From: Flagellimonas lutaonensis
GTDB taxonomy: Bacteria; Bacteroidota; Bacteroidia; Flavobacteriales; Flavobacteriaceae
Assembly: GCF_000963865.1 (NCBI RefSeq)
Contig: NZ_CP011071.1
Span: forward strand, 2,422,501 to 2,486,500
DNA length: 64,000 bases
Direction of reading: 5' to 3'
The notes under the pieces were generated by a model that saw only the letters and a program-made list of their open reading frames with translations, was not told where the DNA came from and ran no database searches. Positions 34,299-42,937 of this stretch are shown one piece after another. How positions within the stretch are numbered: the first letter of the stretch is position 1; each line of letters starts with the position of its first letter. Position numbers and translations under genes: made by a program.

Positions 34299-34919
34299 AT
34301 GGAGTTTTCATCGAAATTATTGGAGAATGCGGTTTACGAAATGTCACAGTTGCCGGGTATCGGCAAGCGAACGGCCTTGCGCTTGGTGCTTCATCTGCTG
34401 AAGCGGCCCGAAGCACAGACCCAGAACCTTTCGAAAGCCTTGTCCAAGCTTCGTGAAGAAGTGAATTTCTGCACGAGTTGCCATAATATTTCAGATGCCG
34501 AACTTTGCGAGATATGTGCGAGTCCGAAACGTGATGCCACCACCATCTGTGTGGTTGAAGACATTCGCGATGTCATGGCCATTGAGAATACCTCGCAATA
34601 TCGTGGGCTTTACCATGTTTTGGGCGGAAAGATCTCGCCTATGGAAGGGATGGGTCCCCAAGACCTGAACATTGCCCCGCTTATTGAAAAGGTCAAGGCC
34701 GGTGGGGTCGATGAACTGATTTTTGCCCTGAGTTCCACCATGGAGGGCGACACGACTAATTTTTATATTTATAAGCAGTTGGAAGGTGTTGGTATAAAGA
34801 CCTCGACCATTGCCAGGGGTATATCTGTGGGTGATGAACTTGAATATGCCGATGAGGTTACCTTGGGGCGCAGTATTTTGAACAGGGTGCCCTTTGAAAC
34901 CTCAATAAAGGCAAATTGA
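34299..34919 (+). CDS. recR: Recombination mediator RecR
   Basis: 206 residues from the ATG of [11 protein letters not shown]; a TTG two codons earlier is not needed. Visible: helix-hairpin-helix [13 protein letters not shown], the zinc finger C58/C61/C70/C73 ([17 protein letters not shown]), and a Toprim domain beginning [14 protein letters not shown] with [13 protein letters not shown]. It works with RecO/RecF to load RecA at gaps. Confidence 0.97.
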   Translation: MEFSSKLLENAVYEMSQLPGIGKRTALRLVLHLLKRPEAQTQNLSKALSKLREEVNFCTSCHNISDAELCEICASPKRDATTICVVEDIRDVMAIENTSQYRGLYHVLGGKISPMEGMGPQDLNIAPLIEKVKAGGVDELIFALSSTMEGDTTNFYIYKQLEGVGIKTSTIARGISVGDELEYADEVTLGRSILNRVPFETSIKAN

Positions 34920-34953
34920 TGAACATTAATTAAAAATTAGGTCATTTTTATAT

Positions 34954-34961
34954 TATTTTTG
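34954..34961 (+). promoter_or_regulatory. -7 element of the E2 gene promoter
   Basis: TATTTTTG, exact TAnnTTTG, about 37 nt before the ATG at 34999. Confidence 0.5.
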
Positions 34962-34998
34962 CAAAATATAAGCTGCAAAAAGCCTTTTAAGTAAGAAT

Positions 34999-36354
34999 AT
35001 GTCAAAATTCGAATTAAAACTACCGCAAATGGGTGAAAGTGTTGCCGAGGCAACACTGACCGCTTGGTTGAAAGATGTGGGCGACACCATTGAAATGGAC
35101 GAACCTATCTTCGAAATTGCCACCGACAAAGTGGATTCAGAAGTGCCGAGTGAAGTAGAGGGTACGCTGGTAGAAAAACGGTTTGAGGTTGACGATGTGA
35201 TAAAAGTAGGCGAAGTGGTCGCGGTAATAGAGACCGATAGCGAGGTGCCCACGGTGGCCCCGACCATTGAAAGCGAGCCAGCATCTGAAAAGGGGCCGGT
35301 TACTACTCCCGAGCCGGTTGCCGAGCTAGAGCAACAGATGCAGGCAGTCAAAGAGACGGTTGCGACCGCTGCACCCGACTTTTCAGGGTCAGAACGGTTT
35401 TATTCGCCTTTGGTCAAGAACATTGCCAAGCAAGAGGGTATTTCGTTGGAGGAACTTGAGCGTATTCCCGGTACGGGCAAAGAGGGCCGTGTTACCAAGA
35501 ACGATATTTTGGCCTTTATCGAGACTAGGGGCTCCAATGGTGGTTCAAAAGAGGTAGATGCTCCACAAAAAGCGGTGCCAGCCGAAAAACCTAAAGAGTC
35601 AACGGTGAAAACACCCCCAAAACCGAGCGCGGTTGCCGTTAAGGAGGGAGATGAGATCATACCCCTGTCACGTATGGGCAAGTTGATTGCGCAGCACATG
35701 GCCGAAAGTGTGGCCACATCAGCCCATGTGCAGAGTTTTGTAGAGGTAGATGTCACCAATGTGGTAAACTGGCGCAACAAGGTCAAAAAGGCCTTTGAAG
35801 AGCGTGAGGGCGAAAAGTTGACCTTTACGCCCATTTTTATGGAGGCCGTGGCCGTGGCCCTTAAAAAATACCCAATGATGAACATTTCGCTCGATGGCGA
35901 CAATGTCATCAAAAAGAAAAACATCAACATTGGCATGGCCGCGGCATTGCCCGACGGCAACTTGATCGTGCCCGTGATCAAAAATGCCGATCAATTGAAT
36001 TTGGTCGGTATGGCAAAAACAGTCAACGATTTGGCCCATCGCGCCCGAAACAACGAGTTAAAGCCAGACGAGATAAAAGATGGCACTTACACCGTTACCA
36101 ATGTTGGTACCTTTGGCAGTGTCTTTGGCACCCCTATCATCAACCAGCCGCAGGTGGGTATTTTGGCCTTGGGGGCCATCAGAAAGATGCCCGCGGTCAT
36201 CGAGACCGAAGAAGGCGACTTTATCGGCATCAGAAGCAAAATGTTTTTATCGCACAGCTACGACCACAGGGTGGTCAATGGCGCATTGGGCGGTATGTTC
36301 GTAAAAGCCGTGGCCGATTATTTGGAAGCCTGGGATGTAAACCGCGAAATTTAG
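34999..36354 (+). CDS. 2-oxoacid dehydrogenase E2 (dihydrolipoamide acyltransferase)
   Basis: 451 residues: lipoyl domain (1-80, lipoyl Lys44 in IATDKVDSEV), Ala/Pro/Glu linker, E3-binding domain (~135-174, YSPLVKNIAKQEGISLEELERIPGTG pattern), second linker, and catalytic acetyltransferase domain (~215-451). The active-site block reads SYDHRVVNGALGG, with His423 present but Asn427 where most E2 enzymes have the HxxxDG Asp. It is probably the branched-chain 2-oxoacid or pyruvate E2; E1 and E3 genes are not adjacent. It has its own promoter. Confidence 0.93.
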   Translation: MSKFELKLPQMGESVAEATLTAWLKDVGDTIEMDEPIFEIATDKVDSEVPSEVEGTLVEKRFEVDDVIKVGEVVAVIETDSEVPTVAPTIESEPASEKGPVTTPEPVAELEQQMQAVKETVATAAPDFSGSERFYSPLVKNIAKQEGISLEELERIPGTGKEGRVTKNDILAFIETRGSNGGSKEVDAPQKAVPAEKPKESTVKTPPKPSAVAVKEGDEIIPLSRMGKLIAQHMAESVATSAHVQSFVEVDVTNVVNWRNKVKKAFEEREGEKLTFTPIFMEAVAVALKKYPMMNISLDGDNVIKKKNINIGMAAALPDGNLIVPVIKNADQLNLVGMAKTVNDLAHRARNNELKPDEIKDGTYTVTNVGTFGSVFGTPIINQPQVGILALGAIRKMPAVIETEEGDFIGIRSKMFLSHSYDHRVVNGALGGMFVKAVADYLEAWDVNREI

Positions 36355-36411
36355 TTTCCGACCGCTTTTATAGGTACAGTATTGTTATTTTTAAGGATTA
36401 AAAAGTAATCC

Positions 36412-37185
36412 ATGAGGGCATTTTGTTTAATAATAGCGCTGTTGACCACCGCGCTTGCCATGTCACAAGAACCATCACCTTACAAAAAAAAGGTATTTGA
36501 ATCTGAACGAGGCACGATGCCCTATCGTTTGCTGTTGCCAGAAGATTACGATGCCACCAAAAAATATCCACTGGTACTGTTTCTGCACGGGTCGGGCGAA
36601 CGGGGCAACGATAATGAAGCCCAGTTGGTACACGGTTCAGGACTGTTCTTAAAAGAGGATGTTCGCAAAAAATATCCTGCCATCGTGGTTTTTCCGCAGT
36701 GTGCCGCCAACGATTCTTGGGCAAAGGTCGACGTGAAGGGAGAGTGGGGCAACCGTGAGTTTGTATTTTTCGATGATGCTGAACCGACCCGGGCCATGGA
36801 ACTTTTGGAAGAACTGATCGATTATTTGAAAGATCAATACCCTATCGATTCGAAACGAATGTACGTCGGGGGTCTTTCAATGGGCGGTATGGGCACCTTT
36901 GAACTGGTGCGCCGAAACCCTAGAACATTTGTGGCGGCCTTCCCGATCTGCGGTGGGGCAAATCCTGAAATCGCCAAAAAATTGAGAAAAACAGCTTGGT
37001 GGGTCTTTCATGGCAAGGCCGATAATGTGGTGCCCCCCAAATATTCCACCCAAATGGTAAGGGCTTTGGAAGATGTTGGCGCCGAAGTTAGGTATTCGCT
37101 GTACCCAGATGTAGGCCATGACAGCTGGACGAACACCTTTGCAGAGCCCGATTTGCTTTCGTGGCTGTTTTCCAGATCAAAATAA
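36412..37185 (+). CDS. Secreted esterase/peptidase-like alpha/beta hydrolase
   Basis: 257 residues with a signal peptide (cleavage near AMSQE). Landmarks: LVLFLHGSGERGND (oxyanion region), GGLSMGGMGT with Ser156, HGKADNVVPP with Asp204 and VGHDSW with His236. The GERGxDN and PQC motifs fit the COG4099 predicted-peptidase/CE1-like esterase group. Probably periplasmic and acting on polysaccharide esters or peptides. The exonuclease gene starts 8 bp downstream, but the two functions look unrelated. Confidence 0.9.
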   Translation: MRAFCLIIALLTTALAMSQEPSPYKKKVFESERGTMPYRLLLPEDYDATKKYPLVLFLHGSGERGNDNEAQLVHGSGLFLKEDVRKKYPAIVVFPQCAANDSWAKVDVKGEWGNREFVFFDDAEPTRAMELLEELIDYLKDQYPIDSKRMYVGGLSMGGMGTFELVRRNPRTFVAAFPICGGANPEIAKKLRKTAWWVFHGKADNVVPPKYSTQMVRALEDVGAEVRYSLYPDVGHDSWTNTFAEPDLLSWLFSRSK

Positions 37186-37193
37186 CGATACTT

Positions 37194-37970
37194 ATGCAAT
37201 TGCAACTCACAAAACCTATTTGCTTTTTCGACCTTGAGACCACGGGCACCAATGTGGCCAAAGACCGTATTGTCGAAATCTCCATCTTAAAAATATATCC
37301 CAACGGAAACAAAGAGAGCAAGACTTGGTTGGTAAACCCCGAAATACCGATTCCGCCAGAAGTAGAGGCCATACACGGTATTTCCAATGAAAAAGTGGCC
37401 AACGAGCCCACGTTCAAAGAACTGTCGAAAAAAATCTATACCATGATCAAAGATAGTGACTTGGCAGGGTTTAACTCCGATCGGTTCGACATCCCTCTGT
37501 TGGCCGAGGAAATGTTGCGTGCTGGGGTCGATTTTGACATGAAGAACATGGTGTCGGTAGATGTGCAGACCATTTTTCACAAGATGGAAAAACGCACTCT
37601 TGAGGCCGCCTACAAGTTTTACTGCGATAAAAACCTGACCGATGCCCATAGTGCCGAGGCCGATACCGAGGCCACTTATGAGGTGCTGTTGGCCCAATTG
37701 CAACGCTATCCAGAGCTTGAAAACAATGTAAAAAAGTTGGCCGAGTTCTCGACACACAGAAAGTTTGCTGATTTTGCCGGTTTTTTGGGTTACGACGAAG
37801 ACGGCGATACAATTTTTTCTTTCGGAAAGCATAAAGGCAAAAAAGTAGAGCAGGTATTGGATGAGGAGCCCGGTTATTTCGGGTGGATCCTTAACGCCGA
37901 TTTTCCGCTCTACACCAAAAAAGTGCTGACCCAGATAAAATTGAACAGGCTGAATACCAAATTGGGATAA
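37194..37970 (+). CDS. DEDDh 3'-5' exonuclease with ExoX-like C-terminal domain
   Basis: 258 residues from the Met of QLQLTKPICFFDLETTG (a Met 11 codons earlier overlaps the previous gene). DEDDh motifs: D13-x-E15 in FFDLETTGT, the central Asp in GFNSDRFDIPLL, and H/D in DAHSAEADTEAT. The last ~60 residues (FSFGKHKGKKVEQVLDEEPGYFGWIL) form the small module also found at the C-terminus of exodeoxyribonuclease X and DUF3820 proteins. DNA repair or proofreading-type exonuclease; cytosolic. Confidence 0.92.
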   Translation: MQLQLTKPICFFDLETTGTNVAKDRIVEISILKIYPNGNKESKTWLVNPEIPIPPEVEAIHGISNEKVANEPTFKELSKKIYTMIKDSDLAGFNSDRFDIPLLAEEMLRAGVDFDMKNMVSVDVQTIFHKMEKRTLEAAYKFYCDKNLTDAHSAEADTEATYEVLLAQLQRYPELENNVKKLAEFSTHRKFADFAGFLGYDEDGDTIFSFGKHKGKKVEQVLDEEPGYFGWILNADFPLYTKKVLTQIKLNRLNTKLG

Positions 37971-38042
37971 TATTTTGGCCGAATAGCGTATGAAGAACAG
38001 TAGGTTGTTTTACCCTAACTCCGATCATCTCAAAACATACAC

Positions 38043-38654
38043 ATGAAACTGATATGTATAGGCCGAAATTATGCGGCCCACATCGATGAGCTTAAAAACG
38101 AGCGGCCTACAGAGCCAGTGGTCTTTATAAAGCCAGACTCCGCGGTATTGCCGAAAGAGCAAGATTTTTATATTCCTGAATTTTCAAACGATGTACACTA
38201 CGAAGTAGAGGTATTGGTGAAGATCAAAAAGGTGGGCAAGCATATTGCCCCAAAATTTGCCCATAAATACTATGATGAGATAGGACTCGGAATCGACTTT
38301 ACGGCCCGTGACCTACAGGCCACCCTAAAAGCAAAGGGATTGCCTTGGGAGAAGGCCAAGGGTTTTGATGGCGCAGCGGTGGTCGGTAAGTGGGTTCATA
38401 AAGAAAAGTACGAAAATTTAGACAAACTGGGGTTTTTGTTGTTAAAAAATGGGGAAATCGTACAATCTGGTGATACCAGCCTGATGCTGTGGAAGATAGA
38501 TGAGCTCATTGCACATGTTTCGACCTATTTTATGCTCAAAAAGGGCGATATTTTGTTTACCGGTACCCCTGCCGGTGTTGGTAAAGTAGCCCCAAATGAC
38601 TACCTTGTCGGAAGAATTGAAGGTGAAGAATTTTTTGCAATTAATGTCAGGTAA
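38043..38654 (+). CDS. Fumarylacetoacetate hydrolase family protein
   Basis: 203 residues, the short stand-alone FAH catalytic fold. Motifs: KLICIGRNYAAH, VFIKPDSAVL, acidic metal ligands in VHYEVEVLVKI and GLGIDFTARDLQ, and GDILFTGTPAGVG. Members hydrolyse or decarboxylate oxo-acids (acylpyruvase/oxaloacetate decarboxylase type); the real substrate is unknown. The stop shares one base with the ATG of the Hpt gene (TAATG). Confidence 0.93.
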   Translation: MKLICIGRNYAAHIDELKNERPTEPVVFIKPDSAVLPKEQDFYIPEFSNDVHYEVEVLVKIKKVGKHIAPKFAHKYYDEIGLGIDFTARDLQATLKAKGLPWEKAKGFDGAAVVGKWVHKEKYENLDKLGFLLLKNGEIVQSGDTSLMLWKIDELIAHVSTYFMLKKGDILFTGTPAGVGKVAPNDYLVGRIEGEEFFAINVR

Positions 38655-38992
38655 TGATTTATAGTTTGGACAAGGTCAATGAGATGGCCGAAGGTGATGA
38701 GGATTTTATCGTTTCTGTGGTTTCCGTTTTTTTGGAAGAAGTGCCCGAAGATCTGCATGCTTTGGAAACCGCTATCAACGAAAGAAATTTTGAACAGGTA
38801 TACAAGTTGGCCCACAAGATAAAGCCCAATGTAGATTTGCTGGGGATGGAACAAACCCGTGCCACCGCCCTTGAAATCGAGACACTGGGTAAGAACGATG
38901 CCAATTTGGCCCAGATCGAGAACAAGTTTCCCTTGTTGAAGAAAGATATCGAACAGGTAGTGTCCGAACTCAAGCGAGACTTCGACCTATAG
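38654..38992 (+). CDS. Hpt domain phosphotransfer protein
   Basis: 112 residues forming a stand-alone four-helix Hpt domain; the phospho-accepting His54 lies in YKLAHKIKPNVDLLGM. Such proteins relay phosphate between hybrid histidine kinases and response regulators. No kinase or regulator gene is in the window, so its partners are elsewhere. It is translationally coupled (1-bp overlap) to the FAH-family gene. Confidence 0.9.
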   Translation: MIYSLDKVNEMAEGDEDFIVSVVSVFLEEVPEDLHALETAINERNFEQVYKLAHKIKPNVDLLGMEQTRATALEIETLGKNDANLAQIENKFPLLKKDIEQVVSELKRDFDL

Positions 38993-39022
38993 CCATCATC
39001 CTCTTTTTGTTTTTTGTTTGGT

Positions 39023-39030
39023 TATTTTTG
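39023..39030 (+). promoter_or_regulatory. -7 element of the cinA promoter
   Basis: TATTTTTG, exact TAnnTTTG, ~45 nt before the cinA start; upstream TTTG copies are at non-standard spacing. Confidence 0.45.
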
Positions 39031-39075
39031 CTGCCTATTCTTAAATAGCGCGGCAAAGCGCGTATGCAATCAATT

Positions 39076-40323
39076 ATGCAGGCAGAGATCATAACCATTG
39101 GCGATGAGATACTCATAGGCCAAATTGTAGATTCCAATTCGGCTTTTATCGCCAAAGAGTTGAACAAGATTGGTGTTTCGGTATACCAGATAACCTCGGT
39201 TCAAGACGATCGGCAGCACATCTTGGATGCACTTTCAGATGCCAACACCCGCTCGCAATTGGTGATTATGACCGGTGGGCTTGGTCCGACCAAAGACGAT
39301 ATCACCAAACATACACTATGCGAGTTTCTTGATGATGAACTTGAGCAAGATGATGCGGTTCTGGCACATGTTGAAATGCTTTTTGAGAAATATATTTCGA
39401 CCCCTATTTCCGATTTGAACCGCAAACAGGCCTTGGTGCCTACAAAGGCGGTGGTGTTAAAAAACAAATATGGCACCGCCCCCGGTCTTTGGATGGAAAA
39501 AAACGGTTCGGTGTTTGTGTCGCTGCCGGGGGTGCCCTTTGAAATGAAGCATTTGGTCATCGACGAACTGATTCCCAAAATCGTGGAGAAGTTTGAGCGC
39601 CCACATATTCTGCACAAGACCATAATGACCTACGGGTTGGGCGAAAGCGCCGTGGCCAACAGAATTGAAGAATGGGAGCATAACCTGCCCCCCTTTGTAA
39701 AATTGGCCTATTTGCCCAGTCTTGGGCGTGTGCGGCTACGGTTGACCGCCAAGGGTGCCGACAAAGATTTGCTGAAACGAACGGTAGCGGCAGAAACCCA
39801 AAAACTCTACCAGCTTATCGGCGATATCATTTACGGGGTCGAAGAAGATGAAAGCATCGAAGCGCTGGTGGCAAAGCTTTTGACCGATAAGAAGATGACA
39901 CTTGCCACCGCCGAAAGTTTTACAGGGGGTAAAATCGCCCAACAGCTGACGGCCATTCCCGGGGCCTCGAAGTATTTCAAGGGCAGTATTGTAAGCTATG
40001 CCACCGAGACCAAGATCAAGGTGTTGGGGGTCAACGAAGATTTGGTAAAAAAACATTCGGTGGTGAGCCAAGAGGTGGCCGTGGCCATGGCCGAAAGTGT
40101 AAAGGAACTGCTTGGCAGTGATTTTTCGATTGCCACTACCGGCAACGCAGGCCCGACAAAAGGCGATTCAGATGCCGAGGTGGGTACGGTGTACATTGCC
40201 ATCAGTGGTCCGAAAGGTACGATTGTAGAGAAATTTGTTATGGGCAACCACCGTGAACGCATTGTTCAAAAGTCTGTAAACAAGGCGTTTGAGATGCTTC
40301 AAAAGGAAATTACAAATTTATAG
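39076..40323 (+). CDS. cinA: CinA family nicotinamide-nucleotide amidohydrolase
   Basis: 415 residues from the Met of QAEIITIGDEILIGQ; another ATG four codons earlier (39064) is also possible. Two domains: an N-terminal MoCF-like/COG1058 domain (VIMTGGLGPTKDD) and a C-terminal CinA amidohydrolase domain (TLATAESFTGGKIAQQL, then ATTGNAGPTKGDSD). It recycles nicotinamide mononucleotide to nicotinate mononucleotide and may also have ADP-ribose pyrophosphatase activity. Cytosolic. It precedes the ribosomal protein operon, which has its own promoter. Confidence 0.95.
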   Translation: MQAEIITIGDEILIGQIVDSNSAFIAKELNKIGVSVYQITSVQDDRQHILDALSDANTRSQLVIMTGGLGPTKDDITKHTLCEFLDDELEQDDAVLAHVEMLFEKYISTPISDLNRKQALVPTKAVVLKNKYGTAPGLWMEKNGSVFVSLPGVPFEMKHLVIDELIPKIVEKFERPHILHKTIMTYGLGESAVANRIEEWEHNLPPFVKLAYLPSLGRVRLRLTAKGADKDLLKRTVAAETQKLYQLIGDIIYGVEEDESIEALVAKLLTDKKMTLATAESFTGGKIAQQLTAIPGASKYFKGSIVSYATETKIKVLGVNEDLVKKHSVVSQEVAVAMAESVKELLGSDFSIATTGNAGPTKGDSDAEVGTVYIAISGPKGTIVEKFVMGNHRERIVQKSVNKAFEMLQKEITNL

Positions 40324-40331
40324 ACCTGAAT

Positions 40332-40362
40332 TTTGTGCAATAATTTAAAAGCACTAAATTTG
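40332..40362 (+). promoter_or_regulatory. Promoter of the rpmB-rpmG-DUF4295 operon
   Basis: TTTG at 40332-40335, 19-bp spacer, TAAATTTG at 40355-40362: one of the best consensus matches in the window; predicted leader ~30 nt. Confidence 0.75.
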
Positions 40363-40394
40363 CACCCTCAATAAAAACACGCAAAGCGAAGGCG

Positions 40395-40631
40395 ATGTCA
40401 AGAATTTGTGAAATAACAGGAAAAAAGGTGATGTTCGGAAACAATGTTTCCTTCTCCATCAACAAGACCAAAAGAAGATTTGACGCAAATATCTCAAAGA
40501 AGCGCTTCTACGTTCCTGAAGAAGGCCGTTGGGTAACGTTGAACGTTTCCGCCAAGGGCATCAAGGTCATCAACAAAAGGGGCATTTCAGCCGCCTTGAA
40601 AGAAGCAAGAGCCAAAGGTTTTGTAAAATAA
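40395..40631 (+). CDS. rpmB: Ribosomal protein bL28
   Basis: 78 residues, full length. SRICEITGKKVMFGNNVSF, then KTKRRFDANISKKRFYVPEEGRWVTLNVS and the C-terminal RAKGFVK are the standard bL28 sequence. A large-subunit protein. First gene of a three-gene operon with rpmG and the DUF4295 gene. Confidence 0.98.
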   Translation: MSRICEITGKKVMFGNNVSFSINKTKRRFDANISKKRFYVPEEGRWVTLNVSAKGIKVINKRGISAALKEARAKGFVK

Positions 40632-40643
40632 TAGCACAGCAAA

Positions 40644-40826
40644 ATGGCAAAGAAAGGCAATAGGATTCAGGTTATTTTAGAGTGTACCGAGCACAAAGAC
40701 TCGGGTATGCCCGGTACCTCAAGGTACATTACCACCAAGAACAAAAAGAACACGCCCGATAGGCTTGAGATTAAAAAGTACAATCCTATCTTAAAGCGTA
40801 TGACAGTCCATAAAGAAATCAAATAA
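40644..40826 (+). CDS. rpmG: Ribosomal protein bL33
   Basis: 60 residues; [41 protein letters not shown] match bL33. Only one Cys is present (C15), so this is the cysteine-poor, zinc-independent form. 12 bp after rpmB. Confidence 0.98.
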   Translation: MAKKGNRIQVILECTEHKDSGMPGTSRYITTKNKKNTPDRLEIKKYNPILKRMTVHKEIK

Positions 40827-40835
40827 ACAGGAGTC

Positions 40836-40988
40836 ATGGCAAAGAAAACAGTAGCAACATTACAATCAAGTTCAAACAGATTGACAAAGGCCATTAAAAT
40901 GGTCAGGTCGCCCAAAAGCGGTGCCTACACCTTCGTAGAATCGGTAATGCCTCCTGAAGCGGTAAACGATTGGCTGGCCAAGCAATAA
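40836..40988 (+). CDS. DUF4295 protein, probable ribosomal protein of Bacteroidota
   Basis: 50 codons from ATG 40836 to TAA 40988: opens AKKTVATLQSSSNRLTKAIK, continues with VRSPKSGAYTFVESVMPP and ends WLAKQ. This matches DUF4295, always found after bL28/bL33 in Bacteroidota. My recollection is that a flavobacterial ribosome structure identified a phylum-specific large-subunit protein (bL38) that corresponds to this family; I am not certain. Strongly basic, cotranscribed with rpmB and rpmG and closed by a terminator. Confidence 0.9.
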   Translation: MAKKTVATLQSSSNRLTKAIKMVRSPKSGAYTFVESVMPPEAVNDWLAKQ

Positions 40989-41015
40989 GCCAGAGACACT
41001 AGATGAGATTGAAAG

Positions 41016-41040
41016 AAGCCGCGTTTTAGCGGCTTTTTTG
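41016..41040 (+). terminator. Terminator of the ribosomal protein operon
   Basis: Stem AAGCCGC / GCGGCTT (41016-41022 with 41029-41035) with a 6-nt loop, followed by a T-run. It separates the operon from ftsY. Confidence 0.9.
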
Positions 41041-41066
41041 TTTTAACAAAACTCCCCTTACTTTCC

Positions 41067-41074
41067 TATCTTTG
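41067..41074 (+). promoter_or_regulatory. -7 element of the ftsY promoter
   Basis: TATCTTTG, exact TAnnTTTG, 21 bp before ATG 41096; nearest TTTG is 26 bp upstream, inside the preceding terminator T-run. Confidence 0.55.
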
Positions 41075-41095
41075 GCTACCAACAAGAATTGACCG

Positions 41096-42058
41096 ATGAG
41101 CCTATTTAAAAAAATATTTTCCAAAGAAAAAAAGGAAACCCTCGATAAAGGACTTGAAAAAAGTAAAACCAGCTTTTTCGGAAAACTGGGCAAGGCCGTG
41201 GCCGGTAAATCGAAGGTCGATGATGAGGTACTCGATAACCTAGAGGAGGTTCTGGTCACTTCTGATGTTGGTGTCGATACCACCTTGAAAATAATAGAGC
41301 GTATTGAAGAACGGGTGGCCCGTGACAAGTATATGGGCACCGACGAGCTCAACACCATTCTCCGCGAAGAAATAGCGGGCCTGCTCTCTGAGACCCATGT
41401 GGGCGAAGAACAAGACTTTTCGGTGCCTGCAGACAAAAAACCGTATGTGGTAATGGTTGTTGGGGTCAATGGCGTTGGCAAGACCACGACCATTGGCAAG
41501 TTGGCACACCAATTCAAAAATAAGGGCCTCAAAGTGGTTTTGGGCGCGGCCGATACCTTTCGCGCAGCGGCCATTGACCAGTTGCAGGTGTGGGCTGATA
41601 GGGTCGATGTGCCCATCATAAAACAGAAAATGGGCAGCGACCCGGCTTCTGTGGCCTTTGACACCCTTAACTCTGCAGTGGCCGAGAACGCCGATGTGGT
41701 ACTGATCGATACCGCAGGGCGCTTGCACAACAAGGTAAACCTGATGAACGAGCTTGCAAAGGTCAAAAGGGTCATGCAGAAAGTGGTGCCTGATGCGCCG
41801 CACGATGTTTTATTGGTGCTTGACGGCTCTACGGGCCAAAACGCCTTTGAGCAGGCCAAACAATTTACCAAGGCTACGGAAGTGACCAGTTTGGCCATTA
41901 CCAAATTGGATGGTACCGCCAAGGGCGGAGTGGTCATCGGCATCTCTGACCAATTTCAGATACCCGTCAAGTACATTGGGGTGGGCGAGGGCCTAGAAGA
42001 CCTACAGGTCTTTAATAAATACGAGTTTGTGGATTCGTTTTTTAATATAGAAAATTGA
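41096..42058 (+). CDS. ftsY: Signal recognition particle receptor FtsY
   Basis: 320 residues. NG domain: helical N part, then GTPase motifs GVNGVGKTTTIGKLA (G1), DTFRAAAIDQL (G2), DTAGRLHN (G3), TKLDGTAKGG (G4). The acidic A domain of E. coli FtsY is absent and replaced by a short basic N-terminus (FKKIFSKEKKE), normal in this phylum. It delivers ribosome-nascent chain complexes to the Sec translocon. Coupled to the DUF2911 gene by a TTGA overlap. Confidence 0.97.
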   Translation: MSLFKKIFSKEKKETLDKGLEKSKTSFFGKLGKAVAGKSKVDDEVLDNLEEVLVTSDVGVDTTLKIIERIEERVARDKYMGTDELNTILREEIAGLLSETHVGEEQDFSVPADKKPYVVMVVGVNGVGKTTTIGKLAHQFKNKGLKVVLGAADTFRAAAIDQLQVWADRVDVPIIKQKMGSDPASVAFDTLNSAVAENADVVLIDTAGRLHNKVNLMNELAKVKRVMQKVVPDAPHDVLLVLDGSTGQNAFEQAKQFTKATEVTSLAITKLDGTAKGGVVIGISDQFQIPVKYIGVGEGLEDLQVFNKYEFVDSFFNIEN

Positions 42059-42933
42059 AATCTTGCCTGATAATATTCCTTTCAGTAATCCCATTTGGGA
42101 TATATTCCCAAATCACCCATCCGAAAGCGAGTCCGTTTTCGACGGTCGAGCAAGAGGTCGGGCTCTCTAAAATCACTGTTGCCTATTCACGGCCATCGGT
42201 CAGAGGGCGGCATGTATTTGGCCCACAACCCGATGGGCAGCCCGGACTGGTGCCCTACGGCCGTATCTGGCGGGTAGGGGCCAACGAGAGTACCAAGATC
42301 ACGGTCGATACCGATATGCAGGTGTTGGGCAACGACCTGCCCAAAGGCACCTATGCCTTGTATGCCTTTCCTGAAGAAAATGAGTGGCAAATCGTTTTCC
42401 ATACCAACACCTCGCATTGGGGCGACGGACGAAAGAATTACAATTCTGATGAGGACTTATTTCGGATCACGGTCAAACCTGAAAACATACCCTATCACCA
42501 AGAGAACTTTCTGATTTCGTTCGATAGCATAACCCACCACTCCGCAAACCTGAACTTGATTTGGGCCAGTACCAAAGTAACCATTCCATTTTCCGTAGAT
42601 ACCGATGCCCAGATGGAAGCTGAGATTGCGAAGCAATTGAGAGAGAACCCCACCGCACAAACCTATTACGAAGCGGCCCGCTACCTACAGGAACAAGGCA
42701 GGGATTTTGAAAGGGCGCTTGAATATTTGAACAAAGCCATTGAGATTGGTGGCGACACCTACTATTTTCATAGGGTCAAATCGTTGGTCGAGGCAGCATT
42801 GGGCGATTATAGGGCAGCCATCACATCTGCCGAGAAATCCTTGGAACTGGCCGCAGCCCAAGAAAAAGACGAGTTTGTTCGTATGAACGAAAAGAATATC
42901 AAAAAGTGGAAGGCCAAAATCTTCAAAAAATAA
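42055..42933 (+). CDS. DUF2911 protein with TPR-like C-terminal part
   Basis: 292 residues starting at TTG 42055, the only codon that gives a complete signal peptide (KSCLIIFLSVIPFGIYSQ); no in-frame ATG lies near. The DUF2911 domain (~20-160) has ITVAYSRPSVRGR, GRIWRVGANESTKI and LPKGTYALYAFP. The C-terminal ~100 residues are helical repeats of TPR type (AARYLQEQGRDFERALEYLNKAIEIGG). Secreted/periplasmic, function unknown. The stop of ftsY and the TTG overlap by 4 bp, so the gene is translated with ftsY. Confidence 0.88.
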   Translation: MKSCLIIFLSVIPFGIYSQITHPKASPFSTVEQEVGLSKITVAYSRPSVRGRHVFGPQPDGQPGLVPYGRIWRVGANESTKITVDTDMQVLGNDLPKGTYALYAFPEENEWQIVFHTNTSHWGDGRKNYNSDEDLFRITVKPENIPYHQENFLISFDSITHHSANLNLIWASTKVTIPFSVDTDAQMEAEIAKQLRENPTAQTYYEAARYLQEQGRDFERALEYLNKAIEIGGDTYYFHRVKSLVEAALGDYRAAITSAEKSLELAAAQEKDEFVRMNEKNIKKWKAKIFKK

Positions 42934-42937
42934 ATAG

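Noticed and set aside
41026-41943. Minus-strand frame of about 305 codons covering ftsY
   Set aside because: Antisense of the conserved GTPase; Ser/Thr/Leu-rich composition typical of a shadow frame.
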